Source of the DNA: Nocardia sp. NBC_00565
GTDB taxonomy: Bacteria > Actinomycetota > Actinomycetes > Mycobacteriales > Mycobacteriaceae
Assembly: GCF_036345915.1 (NCBI RefSeq)
Contig: NZ_CP107785.1
Span: forward strand, 6,820,001-6,884,000
DNA: 64,000 nucleotides
Direction: 5' to 3'
Made by a program: the position numbers and the translations under genes. Shown here piece after piece: positions 1-7,310 of the stretch. Each line of letters opens with the position of its first letter. Positions within the stretch are counted from its first letter, which is position 1. The notes under the pieces were generated by a model. That model did no database searches and had not been told where the DNA came from. It was given only the letters and a program-made list of their open reading frames with translations.

Positions 1-462
1 CTCACCGGCGAACCCGCCGACCAAGGGGCCGCCGACCCGCCCGAGGTCGATCTGGTCACCCGGCTGCGCAGCGACTCCGGTTGGATCCCCACCCTCTCGA
101 TGGTCGCGGTCGAATACGACACCGTCATCGGCCATGTCTGCCTCACCCGTGCCGGCGTCGGCCCATTCCCGGTGCTCGCCCTCGGCCCGATCGGCGTCCT
201 GGTCGAACATCAGGGCAACGGCGTCGGCGCTGCCATGATGCACGCCGCCCTGGGCGCCGCCGACGCCCTCGACGAACCCCTCATCGGCCTACTCGGCAGC
301 CTCGACTACTACCCACAATTCGGCTTCGTCCCCGCCGCCCGCCTCAGCATCACCCCCGACGAACCGACCTGGATCTCACACTTCCAGGTTCGCCCGCTGG
401 CGGCATATGACTCCCAGATCACCGGCGAATTCCAGTACGCGGAACCGTTTTACGATCTGTGA
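1..462 (+). CDS. GNAT-family N-acetyltransferase, 5' end cut by window
   Basis: The frame is open from base 1, so the N terminus lies outside the window; 153 aa remain. The visible part reads like the C-terminal two thirds of a YhbS-like GNAT domain: a strand 'VGPFPVLALGPIGVLVEHQGNG' followed by GVGAAMMHAAL, which resembles acetyl-CoA motif A (Q-x-x-G-x-G/A), then a late 'YYPQFGFVPA' element typical of this subfamily. The C terminus FQYAEPFYDL matches the usual ending of the family. It probably transfers an acetyl group from acetyl-CoA to a small amine or protein; the substrate cannot be read from the sequence. It ends about 115 bp before purU on the same strand. The family call is fairly sure, the substrate unknown. 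Confidence 0.75.
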   Translation, partial: LTGEPADQGAADPPEVDLVTRLRSDSGWIPTLSMVAVEYDTVIGHVCLTRAGVGPFPVLALGPIGVLVEHQGNGVGAAMMHAALGAADALDEPLIGLLGSLDYYPQFGFVPAARLSITPDEPTWISHFQVRPLAAYDSQITGEFQYAEPFYDL

Positions 463-578
463 GGGTAGAGCCGCCGATCCGGAGCAGGCTGCCGAGGCAA
501 CGCCGACACCTCCCACAGCGTCACAGCGCGAGCAAACCTCTTGTACGGGCGCCCGGGGCGACCTGGGAGGATGAGGCA

Positions 579-1469
579 ATGAGTTCCGCCCCACCCGTCC
601 TGGACGATCGCCGCTTCGTGCTGACCCTCGGCTGCCCGGACCGTCCCGGCATCATCGCGAGGATCACCTCGTTCATCGCCGAATTCGGCGGGTCCATTGT
701 GGAGGCCGGTTACCACTCCGATGCGGATATCGGCTGGTTCTTCACCCGCCAGGCGATCAAGGCATCGACAGTGCCGTTCGACATAGCGGAACTGCGCGAC
801 CGGTTCGCGGCCGTGGCGGCCGACTTCGGCCCGGAGACGGAATGGCAACTGCTCGACTCCGGCGAACGCCGCCGGGCCGTACTACTGGTCAGCAAGGATG
901 GGCATTGTCTGCACGATCTGCTCGGCCGCGCCGCCAGCGGTGAACTGCCCGCCACCATCGAGGCGGTGATCAGCAATCACCCGGATCTCGCCGAAATGAC
1001 CGAGGCGCACGGCGTGAAGTTCCATCACGTGTCCTTCCCGAAGGACCCGGCCGAACGTGGCCCCGCCTTCGAAGAGGTCCGCGCCCTGGTCGACGCCCAC
1101 GACCCGCACGCCGTCGTCCTCGCCCGCTTCATGCAGGTGCTGCCCGCCGAACTCTGCGAACACTGGGCGGGCAAGGCGATCAACATCCACCACAGCTTCC
1201 TGCCCTCCTTCGTCGGCGCCCGCCCCTACCACCAGGCCTTCGCCCGCGGCGTCAAACTGATCGGCGCAACCTGCCACTACGTCACCGCCGAACTCGACGC
1301 GGGCCCGATCATCGAACAGGACGTTATCCGCATCGACCACGCCGACGAGGTCCGCGATATGGTCCGCCAAGGCCGCGATATCGAACGCGTAGTCCTGGCC
1401 CGCGGCCTCCGCTGGCACCTGGAAGGCCGAGTCCTGGTCCACGGCCGCCGCACCGTCGTCTTCAACTGA
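579..1469 (+). CDS. purU: Formyltetrahydrofolate deformylase
   Basis: It hydrolyses 10-formyl-THF to formate and THF, balancing one-carbon pools and supplying formate for PurT-type purine synthesis. The 296-aa protein has an N-terminal ACT domain (LTLGCPDRPGIIARITSFIAEFGG, about residues 13-36) and a C-terminal formyltransferase-like domain with INIHHSFLPSFVGARPYHQAF and GATCHYVTAELDAGPII, containing the conserved His and Asp of this fold. The start at 579 is preceded by GGGAGG at 565-570; the open frame runs 40 codons further upstream but has no ribosome site there. It is the usual length for PurU and looks intact. It converges on the hydrolase gene 1501-2535. Confidence 0.95.
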   Translation: MSSAPPVLDDRRFVLTLGCPDRPGIIARITSFIAEFGGSIVEAGYHSDADIGWFFTRQAIKASTVPFDIAELRDRFAAVAADFGPETEWQLLDSGERRRAVLLVSKDGHCLHDLLGRAASGELPATIEAVISNHPDLAEMTEAHGVKFHHVSFPKDPAERGPAFEEVRALVDAHDPHAVVLARFMQVLPAELCEHWAGKAINIHHSFLPSFVGARPYHQAFARGVKLIGATCHYVTAELDAGPIIEQDVIRIDHADEVRDMVRQGRDIERVVLARGLRWHLEGRVLVHGRRTVVFN

Positions 1470-1483
1470 CCGCCGGCCGGCGG
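1470..1483. terminator. GC-rich palindrome between convergent genes
   Basis: The 14-bp perfect palindrome CCGCCGGCCGGCGG starts one base after the purU stop and lies 17 bp before the stop of the convergent hydrolase gene. No T tract follows on either side. Its position suggests a bidirectional terminator, as is common in high-GC actinobacteria, but this is inference from position and symmetry only. Confidence 0.35.
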
Positions 1484-1500
1484 GCTCTACCGGAGCGGCC

Positions 1501-2535
1501 TCACCCGACAGCTTCCATGGGTTGGCGCACCGACTCGAGAACCAGGGCCAATTCCTCGTTGAACCGCTCGAACATCTCGGTGTTGCCCAGATGGCCCGTC
1601 GGCAATACCTCGTACTTGACCAAACTGCCGGTCTCCCTGAGCATCTCGACGATGCGCTCGGAGTGCACCGGCGGCGTCATATCGTCGAACTCGCCGGCCA
1701 GGATCGTGGTCGGCACAACGAGATTGCGCGCCGACTCACCGAGATCCAGTTCGGCGAGCAGGATTCCGAACTTCGCGCGCACCCGAGCCGGGCACGAGCG
1801 AACGATCGACATGCTGTAGTCGACCACGTCACCGGTCGAGCGCAGGCTCATGATCTGCCGGGTGAAGGCCCACTTCACCGGGGCGATCGGCGGGAAGACG
1901 ATCGGCGTGCCGAGCCCGAGGCGGCCGATGAAGTGCGGCAACGGAATTCGCAGCTTCAGCAGCGGGAGCGGTGCGTTGCAGAACGGCACGACGGTGGTCT
2001 CGGCGACCAGCTGGCCGGGGGCGGTGTTGGTCAGCAGCACGGCGAGCGCCTGCTTCGCGACCCGGTCGGGATAGCGACCGGCCCAAGCCTGCAGAGTCAT
2101 GCCGCCCAGGCTGTGACCGACCAGCACGGCCCGCTCGCCGGGGCGCAGTGTCGCGTCGAGCACGGCGGCCAGATCGTCGGCGAGCAGATCGGTGGTGAGC
2201 GGGCTCGAGCCCGGCTCGCTCTCGCCGTGGCCGCGCACGTCATAGGCGATGACGCGGTACTCATCGGCAAACGCGTTGATCTGGGCATTCCAGTATTCGA
2301 TGGCGCAGGTCCAGCCGTGCACCAGCACGATCGTCGGCGCGTCGGCCGGTCCGTAGGCGTGTACGCGCAGCCGCGCACCATCACCGGTACTGACCGGGAC
2401 TACCTCATACGGCGCGGTCGGTGGATTCAATGCCGCGGTCGCGTAGGTACGGGACCGCAGGTTGGCGCGGTAGGTGTGGACCAACCCCCGGATCTGCCCC
2501 GGGAAGTCCACGAATGCTTGCGGCATTGCACGCAT
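1501..2535 (-). CDS. Alpha/beta-fold hydrolase
   Basis: A 344-aa protein with a complete alpha/beta hydrolase core: IVLVHGWTCAIEYW (oxyanion-hole HG motif), YDVRGHGES, the nucleophile elbow VGHSLGGMTL, an acid in LAGEFDDMTP and the catalytic His in LPTGHLGNTEMFE. No signal peptide is obvious; the N terminus is 'MRAMPQAFVDFPGQIRGLVHTYRANLRS'-like and amphipathic. The start at 2535 has AAGGAG at 2542-2547, 6 bp away. Upstream at 2585-2600 lies a 16-bp inverted repeat that also occurs before the HTH regulator at 4169-4669. It may be a lipase, esterase or haloperoxidase-like enzyme; the substrate is not known. Confidence 0.85.
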   Translation of the reverse strand: MRAMPQAFVDFPGQIRGLVHTYRANLRSRTYATAALNPPTAPYEVVPVSTGDGARLRVHAYGPADAPTIVLVHGWTCAIEYWNAQINAFADEYRVIAYDVRGHGESEPGSSPLTTDLLADDLAAVLDATLRPGERAVLVGHSLGGMTLQAWAGRYPDRVAKQALAVLLTNTAPGQLVAETTVVPFCNAPLPLLKLRIPLPHFIGRLGLGTPIVFPPIAPVKWAFTRQIMSLRSTGDVVDYSMSIVRSCPARVRAKFGILLAELDLGESARNLVVPTTILAGEFDDMTPPVHSERIVEMLRETGSLVKYEVLPTGHLGNTEMFERFNEELALVLESVRQPMEAVG

Positions 2536-2584
2536 CGGACACTCCTTTGTGTTACTCCTCGATACAGTAACTCCGATTCGCGCC

Positions 2585-2600
2585 GCTTGCTAGTGCAAGC
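2585..2600. promoter_or_regulatory. Inverted repeat, candidate operator (copy 1)
   Basis: GCTTGCTAGTGCAAGC is an inverted repeat (GCTTGC/GCAAGC around a 4-bp centre), 50 bp upstream of the hydrolase start. A 14-of-16 match, GCTAGCTATTGCAAGC, lies at 4715-4730 just upstream of the HTH regulator 4169-4669. Symmetry plus recurrence before two nearby minus-strand genes suggests a shared operator, perhaps of that HTH regulator. No binding data are available. Confidence 0.45.
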
Positions 2601-2633
2601 ACCCAGAAAGTTATCCGAAATTCCCATGCCCAG

Positions 2634-3158
2634 ACTTGCGAGCCACCCCCGGCCGGACGCCGTACCCATCTCGACCACACGGCCGCCACCAGCGCGAACA
2701 GCGCTGAACATGCACCGTCGACCATGTATCTGCCAAGTATCGGAAGCCCCGAGCCGGAACTTGTGAACCACCCGAACCAGGCCGCGACCCAACGAAGCCG
2801 CTGCTACCAGCGCAGACCAGGCTGAATTTCGCCCACTTTCGGCCGCGTCCGCCAGATATCCGCACCCGGACTTGCGAACCCCAACCCAACAGCACAGCCG
2901 CCAGCAGCGCAGACCACGCTGAACGCCCTCCGACCACCCGCCCGCCCGAAATCCGAAGCTCCCGCGCCTCCCCCCTGTGAACAACCCACCAGGCGCACCG
3001 CAACCAGACACCACCCGGCGGCGCGCCGCAGCAGCACGGACCGCGCTGATATGTCTCTCAGCCGTTCATCGGCGAGGTATATCGTCTGCGTCAGCCGCAA
3101 ATCGACCAGCTACCGAAGCCTGCTTCCAGACCCCAGCGCTACCTCGACCAGGGCGGCA
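2634..3158 (-). repeat. Degenerate tandem array derived from the DUF2516 3' end
   Basis: This stretch of about 520 bp holds no convincing gene. Two blocks alternate. Block 1 resembles ACTTGTGAACCACCC and occurs near 2634, 2759, 2870 and 2975. Block 2 matches the last roughly 55 bp of the DUF2516 gene and occurs near 2690, 2806, 2903 and 3031, with the genuine gene end at 3159. On the minus strand block 2 reads YLADTWSTVHVQRCSRW, then RTRPKVGEIQPGLRW-stop, a worn copy, and YLADERLRDISARSVL; the gene itself ends YLADVRPKVDEIQRGPRW. Unit spacing is about 95-130 bp. It looks like decayed tandem duplication of a gene tail, comparable in position to mycobacterial interspersed repeat units at gene ends. 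Confidence 0.7.
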
Positions 3159-3455
3159 CTACCAGCGCGGACCGCGCTGAATCTCATCCACCTTCGGCCG
3201 GACATCGGCCAGGTAGATGCCGGTGGCGATGATGGCGATCAGGGCGAGCAATGAGGTGACGCTCAGGGAGAGCAAGAGGAACAGCAGTGCGGCGCACAGG
3301 ATTGCGATCCAGATCGGTTTGGTCAGCTTGTCGACTGCGGTGAAGGCGTCGGGGCGCTGGCGGATGGCGTGAATCAGCGCGAAAATCGTCGCGCCGAGCG
3401 CCAAAAGCCGCAGCCCGTTCAAAATCCAGCCGGCCAATCCATGCGCTGTGTCCAC
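3159..3455 (-). CDS. DUF2516 family membrane protein (Rv0476-like)
   Basis: A 98-aa protein with three hydrophobic segments and the family core IFALIHAIRQRPDAFTAVDKLTKPIWIAIL followed by GIYLADVRPKVDEIQ, which resembles M. tuberculosis Rv0476. The function is unknown. It follows the HBHA gene as in M. tuberculosis. An ATG at 3485 is in frame but lies inside the terminator hairpin 3475-3505, so the GTG at 3455 is preferred. The last codons are copied several times downstream in the repeat array 2634-3158. The family call is good; the start is uncertain. Confidence 0.8.
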   Translation of the reverse strand: MDTAHGLAGWILNGLRLLALGATIFALIHAIRQRPDAFTAVDKLTKPIWIAILCAALLFLLLSLSVTSLLALIAIIATGIYLADVRPKVDEIQRGPRW

Positions 3456-3474
3456 CAGCCCATCATAGAAGCAA

Positions 3475-3505
3475 CGACCCCGCACACGCCGGGTGTGCGG
3501 GGTCG
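3475..3505 (-). terminator. Strong hairpin terminator after hbhA
   Basis: A 13-bp perfect stem (CGACCCCGCACAC at 3475-3487, its complement at 3493-3505) with a 5-bp loop. In the minus direction it is followed by TTGCTTCT. It begins 23 bp beyond the hbhA stop and separates hbhA from the DUF2516 gene, so it is probably an intrinsic terminator that leaves DUF2516 on partial read-through or its own promoter. Confidence 0.75.
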
Positions 3506-3527
3506 TCGGGTCGAGATGTGAAGCGCG

Positions 3528-4172
3528 TCAGGCCTTCTTCGGAGCCGCCTTCTTGGCCGCGGCCTTCTTGGCGGGCGCCTTCTTGGCCGGGGCCTTCGGG
3601 GCGATGTCGGTCACGGCGGGCTCGGTCTCGGTGGTCACATCGACAACCTCGGCCTCGACGACCGGCTCGGCCACGGCCTCTTCGTCTTCCTTGACCGGGC
3701 GACCGAGCAGCTCGTTGACCTTGCCGACCACATCCTCGGCGCGGCCGGCCGCATCCTTGTACAGGGTCTCGACGCGCTCGATCTGATCCTCGACCAAGTG
3801 GTTGGCGCGCAGCCGCTCGACGGTCTCCTCGCCACGCACGGCCAGATCCGCGTAGATGTCGAGGACCTGGGCGTAGTACTTCTCGGCGAGCGCCTTCAGC
3901 TCCTCCGAGGTGAACTTCTCGCGCAGCTCGGCGAGGTCCTCGGGCAGCTCCGACGGCAGCCCGGACAGCCGCTCGCGCAGCGTCTCGAACTGGGCCCGCA
4001 CATCGGCGGGCACAGTGGCGAAGCGCTCACGTGCCTCTTCGACACGACCGGTGACATCGGCGGTTGCGGCGCGCTCACGCACCTGGGTGACGGCGTCGAC
4101 AACCGCGGTGTACACGGCATCACCGGCACCGACAGTCGCGAACAGTGGCTTGATGGTGGAGTTCTCGGTCAT
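3528..4172 (-). CDS. hbhA: Heparin-binding hemagglutinin (HBHA)-like protein
   Basis: A 214-aa protein built like mycobacterial HBHA: a short N terminus (MTENSTIKPLFATVGAGDAVYTAVVDA), a long charged helix or coiled coil with ELPEDLAELREKFTSEELKALAEKYYAQVLDIYADLAVRGEETVERL, an acidic linker, and a lysine/alanine/proline-rich tail of KAPAKKA and AAAKKAA repeats. In mycobacteria that tail binds heparan sulfate and is methylated on lysine, mediating adhesion to non-phagocytic cells. No signal peptide is seen, as for HBHA. The start at 4172 has AGGAG at 4181-4185; its ATG overlaps the TGA of the upstream HTH gene, implying translational coupling. The order HTH-HBHA-DUF2516 matches Rv0474-Rv0476. 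Confidence 0.9.
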   Translation of the reverse strand: MTENSTIKPLFATVGAGDAVYTAVVDAVTQVRERAATADVTGRVEEARERFATVPADVRAQFETLRERLSGLPSELPEDLAELREKFTSEELKALAEKYYAQVLDIYADLAVRGEETVERLRANHLVEDQIERVETLYKDAAGRAEDVVGKVNELLGRPVKEDEEAVAEPVVEAEVVDVTTETEPAVTDIAPKAPAKKAPAKKAAAKKAAPKKA

Positions 4173-4669
4173 TCTTCGCTCTCCTGGCGTGGCGGAGTTG
4201 GTGTTGTGCTCGGAACGTCGCTGTCCCATTCATCCCCCCCTGGTTCGCTTCCCCCATTTTCCCGGCGAAACGATTCATAGATGTCCAGCAGCACCTGCTT
4301 CTGCCGTTCACTGATGAAAGTGTCGGCAAGCAGGGCATCCCGGACCGGACTGTGCGGCCGCTGCTCGAGATAGCCAGCCCGTACATACAACACCTCCGAA
4401 GAGACCCGCAGTGCCTTGGCTATCTGCGCGAGTACTTCGGCGGACGGATTGCGCAATCCGCGCTCGATCTGACTGAGGTATGGATTGCTCACTCCCGCCA
4501 GGGTGGCGAGCTGACGCAACGAGACTTGCGCGGCTTCTCGCTGTGCCCTGATGAAACCTCCGATGTCGTGTGCCGCGGTGGCCACACGTGCCGCTTTGTC
4601 GCCGACACCGCCGGATTTCTCCGGCGGTTCATCGGTGTACTCGGCGGAACCTTCGGGCTGGTCTGCCAT
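4169..4669 (-). CDS. XRE-family transcriptional regulator (Rv0474-like)
   Basis: A 166-aa protein with one HTH_3 domain at about residues 38-95: IGGFIRAQREAAQVSLRQLA, the turn LAGVSNPYLSQIERGLRNPS and the trailing LAQIAKALRVSSEVLY. After it comes a conserved QRPHSPVRDALLADTFISERQKQVLLDIYESFR segment and an acidic tail. The ATG at 4669 has AAGGTGAG upstream; a GTG directly before it (4672) is an alternative. The stop overlaps the hbhA start (ATGA), so the two form an operon. The palindrome 4710-4735 lies 40 bp upstream and may be an autoregulatory operator. Confidence 0.88.
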   Translation of the reverse strand: MADQPEGSAEYTDEPPEKSGGVGDKAARVATAAHDIGGFIRAQREAAQVSLRQLATLAGVSNPYLSQIERGLRNPSAEVLAQIAKALRVSSEVLYVRAGYLEQRPHSPVRDALLADTFISERQKQVLLDIYESFRRENGGSEPGGDEWDSDVPSTTPTPPRQESEE

Positions 4670-4709
4670 CACTCACCTTCTGGCGGTTGTACGTATCCGA
4701 TTCTAGGGC

Positions 4710-4735
4710 AGGGTGCTAGCTATTGCAAGCACCCT
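4710..4735. promoter_or_regulatory. Nested inverted repeats, candidate operator (copy 2)
   Basis: AGGGTGCT (4710-4717) and AGCACCCT (4728-4735) form a perfect 8-bp inverted repeat. Within it GCTAGCTATTGCAAGC (4715-4730) matches 14 of 16 bases of the inverted repeat at 2585-2600. It lies between the HTH gene start (4669) and the DUF445 stop (4773), where the promoter of the HTH-hbhA operon should be. Confidence 0.5.
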
Positions 4736-4772
4736 GCTAGCACTTTTTCAGCAAACTTTCGGCGCGCGATGG

Positions 4773-6104
4773 TCAGCCGCCGAACATCACCTGCGAAATC
4801 GTGTAGATCACCAGCCCCGCCAGCGATCCCACGACGGTGCCGTTGATGCGAATGAATTGCAGATCGCGACCGACCTGCAATTCGATCTTCTTACTCGCTT
4901 CCTCGGCGTCCCACCTGGCAACCGTATCGGTGACCAGAGTGGTGATCTCCCCGGCATAGTTTCCCACCAGATACCTGGCACCGCGGTCGATCCACCCGTC
5001 CACTTTCGCGCGCATCTCGGCGTCATCACGCAGCCGTTCACCAAGTTGCTGCACATTCTCGGCCACCTTGCGGCGCAGCGTGGAGCTCGGATCGTCGGCC
5101 GATTCCAAGATCAGCCGTTTGGCCGCGCGCCAGGTCGCCTCGGCCATGCCGGTTATTTCCTCACGGCCCATGATCTGCGCCTTGATCCGCTCCGCCTTTT
5201 TGATCATGGCGTCGTCGTGCTGGAGGTCATAGGCGAAATCCTCGAGGAACTTGTTCGCCGCGAGCCGCACCTCGTGCTCCGGATTCGACCGTACCTTCCA
5301 GGTGAACTCGACCAGCTCCCGATAGATCTTTTCTGAAAGCAGAATGTTTACAAATTTCGGAGCCCACTGCGGCGCATCCCGCAAAACGATCCGGTCGATC
5401 GTCTCCTGCGAACCCAGCGCCCACTGGTGCGCGCGCTCGGCAAGCATGTCCAGCAGCGGCAACTGCCGATTGTCGGCCAGCAGTTCGGCGAGCACCCGGC
5501 CGATCGGCGGACCCCACAGCGGTTCGGCGATCCGCTTGACGATCGTATTGTCGATGACCTGCTCGACGTCCTCGTCCCGCAGCACCCCGACCACCGCGCG
5601 CAGGATGGTCGAACTCTCCTCGGCCACCCGGCCCGCATGTCCGGGATCGGCCATCCAGCGCCCGACCCGCCAGGAGACCTGCGCCGAATTCACCTTCGCC
5701 GAGACCACATCCGGGGCAAGGAAATTCGAGCCGACGAAGGAGCCGAGGCTGGCACCGAGCTGATCCTTCTTCTTGCGGATGATCGCGGTGTGCGGGATCG
5801 GCAGGCCGAGCGGATGGCGGAACAGCGCGGTCACCGCGAACCAGTCGGCGAGCGCGCCGACCATGCCCGCCTCGGACGCGGCCCGCAGGTAACCGACCCA
5901 ATCACCGCCCGCCCCGCGCGATTCCAGCCAACGGCAGAACAGATAGATCACCGTCGCGAAGGCCAACAACCCGGTGGCCAGCGCCTTCATCTTGAACAGA
6001 TCGCGGCGCTTGCCCTCGTCATCGACGAAGGCCGCGAAACTGGTCGGTGCCGCGGGCGCGTCCAGAACCGCGATGTTGCCGGGAGCTTTCTCCATGACAT
6101 CCAT
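4773..6104 (-). CDS. DUF445 family membrane protein (Rv0473-like)
   Basis: A 443-aa DUF445 protein. Two hydrophobic segments lie near the N terminus (LATGLLAFATVIYLFCRWL and AASEAGMVGALADWFAVTALF) and one at the extreme C terminus (GTVVGSLAGLVIYTISQVMF). The family motif GALADWFAVTALFRHPLGLPIPHTAIIRKKKDQLGASLG is present. Between them is a long soluble helical region. The function is unknown. A second in-frame ATG lies three codons on (6095). It is divergent from the TetR gene, as Rv0472c/Rv0473 are in M. tuberculosis, and precedes the HTH-hbhA operon on the same strand. Confidence 0.85.
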   Translation of the reverse strand: MDVMEKAPGNIAVLDAPAAPTSFAAFVDDEGKRRDLFKMKALATGLLAFATVIYLFCRWLESRGAGGDWVGYLRAASEAGMVGALADWFAVTALFRHPLGLPIPHTAIIRKKKDQLGASLGSFVGSNFLAPDVVSAKVNSAQVSWRVGRWMADPGHAGRVAEESSTILRAVVGVLRDEDVEQVIDNTIVKRIAEPLWGPPIGRVLAELLADNRQLPLLDMLAERAHQWALGSQETIDRIVLRDAPQWAPKFVNILLSEKIYRELVEFTWKVRSNPEHEVRLAANKFLEDFAYDLQHDDAMIKKAERIKAQIMGREEITGMAEATWRAAKRLILESADDPSSTLRRKVAENVQQLGERLRDDAEMRAKVDGWIDRGARYLVGNYAGEITTLVTDTVARWDAEEASKKIELQVGRDLQFIRINGTVVGSLAGLVIYTISQVMFGG

Positions 6105-6308
6105 TCTGCTGTGTGTTACCGAGCGACCTCGCTACCGATGCCGAACACACCCGATTGTGTGCTTCCTGCCGCAACCACGACCCAAACGCGCATGTGGGTC
6201 GCTGCCTGGACCTAAGCTGGGGGTCCACGAGCCGCACAAACGAGGGAGCCCACGCTGTCCACCGAAGACCTTGTCGATGTCGGCGAACTCGCCGAGCGAC
6301 CGGCAGCG

Positions 6309-6989
6309 GTGCGCACCGGCCGGCCGGACGGCCGCAAGCGCCGATGGCGGCAGCACAAGATCGACCGCAGGGAAGAGCTGGTCGACGGCACCCTCGCGGC
6401 CATCCGCGCCCGCGGCAGCAATGCGGGTATGGATGAGATCGCCGCGGAGATCGGCGTCTCCAAAACCGTGCTCTACCGCTACTTCTCGGATAAGAACGAC
6501 CTGGTCCACGCGACCATGCAGCGGTTCATCGAGACCACGCTGATGCCGCGGGTGTACGAGGCGATCAGCCTGGACGCGGACGAATACCACCTGGTGCGCT
6601 CGGCGCTGGCCGCCTATGTCGGCACAGTCGACGAGGACCCCGAGGTCTACCGGTTCATCATGGGCAACGGTTCGACCGATCAGTCCTCGCTCGCGGAATT
6701 CGAGAAATTGTTCGCCGATGTCGTCACCACGGTCATCGTCGATCGCGGCGCGGAGCACGGATTCGCGACCGATGGCGCACTGCTCTGGTCCTATGTGCTG
6801 GTCGGCGGCATCCAGCTGGCCACGCACTGGTGGACCACGGATAAGGCGATGTCGCGTGAGGAAGTCATCGACTACCTGACCATGATGGCCTGGAGCGCCA
6901 TCGAAGGGATGGCGCGCGCCGGCGGTTCGCGCGCGATCTTCAACGCGCAGCCGCACATCCTGCCGGACCCGCCGAAGACCGACGCCTGA
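6309..6989 (+). CDS. TetR-family regulator (Rv0472c-like)
   Basis: A 226-aa TetR protein. The N-terminal HTH is complete: KIDRREELVDGTLAAIRARGSNAGMDEIAAEIGVSKTVLYRYFSDKNDLVHATMQRF (about residues 15-72), followed by an all-helical ligand domain with no recognised ligand. The GTG at 6309 is the first canonical start. The frame stays open upstream to a CTG at 6255 that has the better ribosome site (GAGGGAG, 6242-6248) and would add 18 residues, so the start is unsettled. It is divergent from the DUF445 gene, which it may control. Note that 6990-7310 downstream contains three GCTAGCT motifs but no gene. Confidence 0.85.
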   Translation: MRTGRPDGRKRRWRQHKIDRREELVDGTLAAIRARGSNAGMDEIAAEIGVSKTVLYRYFSDKNDLVHATMQRFIETTLMPRVYEAISLDADEYHLVRSALAAYVGTVDEDPEVYRFIMGNGSTDQSSLAEFEKLFADVVTTVIVDRGAEHGFATDGALLWSYVLVGGIQLATHWWTTDKAMSREEVIDYLTMMAWSAIEGMARAGGSRAIFNAQPHILPDPPKTDA

Positions 6990-7310
6990 CGCGCTAGCTC
7001 CCGGATTCCGCGCCGACGGCGCGATGCTCGCATGGCCACCCGAAGCGACTGCTCGCGGGCGGTTGTGAACTGATCATCCGGCTGACTTCGAGCCGCTAAC
7101 AGGCCGCTAGCTGGGGCGCTAGCTGAAATTGTGAAGGCAGTCTCGACATTGCCGCGACGTTGGCTACGCTGAACCCGAGCGGTGCGTGGTGTCCCACATC
7201 ACCGCCTTCGCGCAACGCCTGTTGGCGGTCTGCGCGGGTTGCTACGTGGTCTCGCAAGCTACTGCCTGCGCGCCCGTCGCTCCGACCGCGGCACCAATGG
7301 AGGTACCTCG
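6990..7310. other. Intergenic region before the AarF/UbiB-like gene
   Basis: About 320 bp without a convincing gene. GCTAGCT occurs three times (in the first 10 bases and twice near 7110-7125). The probable ribosome site of the next gene, GGAGG, is at 7299-7303. A promoter for that gene is likely here but I could not assign -35/-10 boxes with confidence. Confidence 0.4.

Noticed and set aside
3483..3485. ATG at 3485 as start of DUF2516
   Set aside because: It lies within the stem of the hbhA terminator and adds residues not seen in Rv0476-like proteins.
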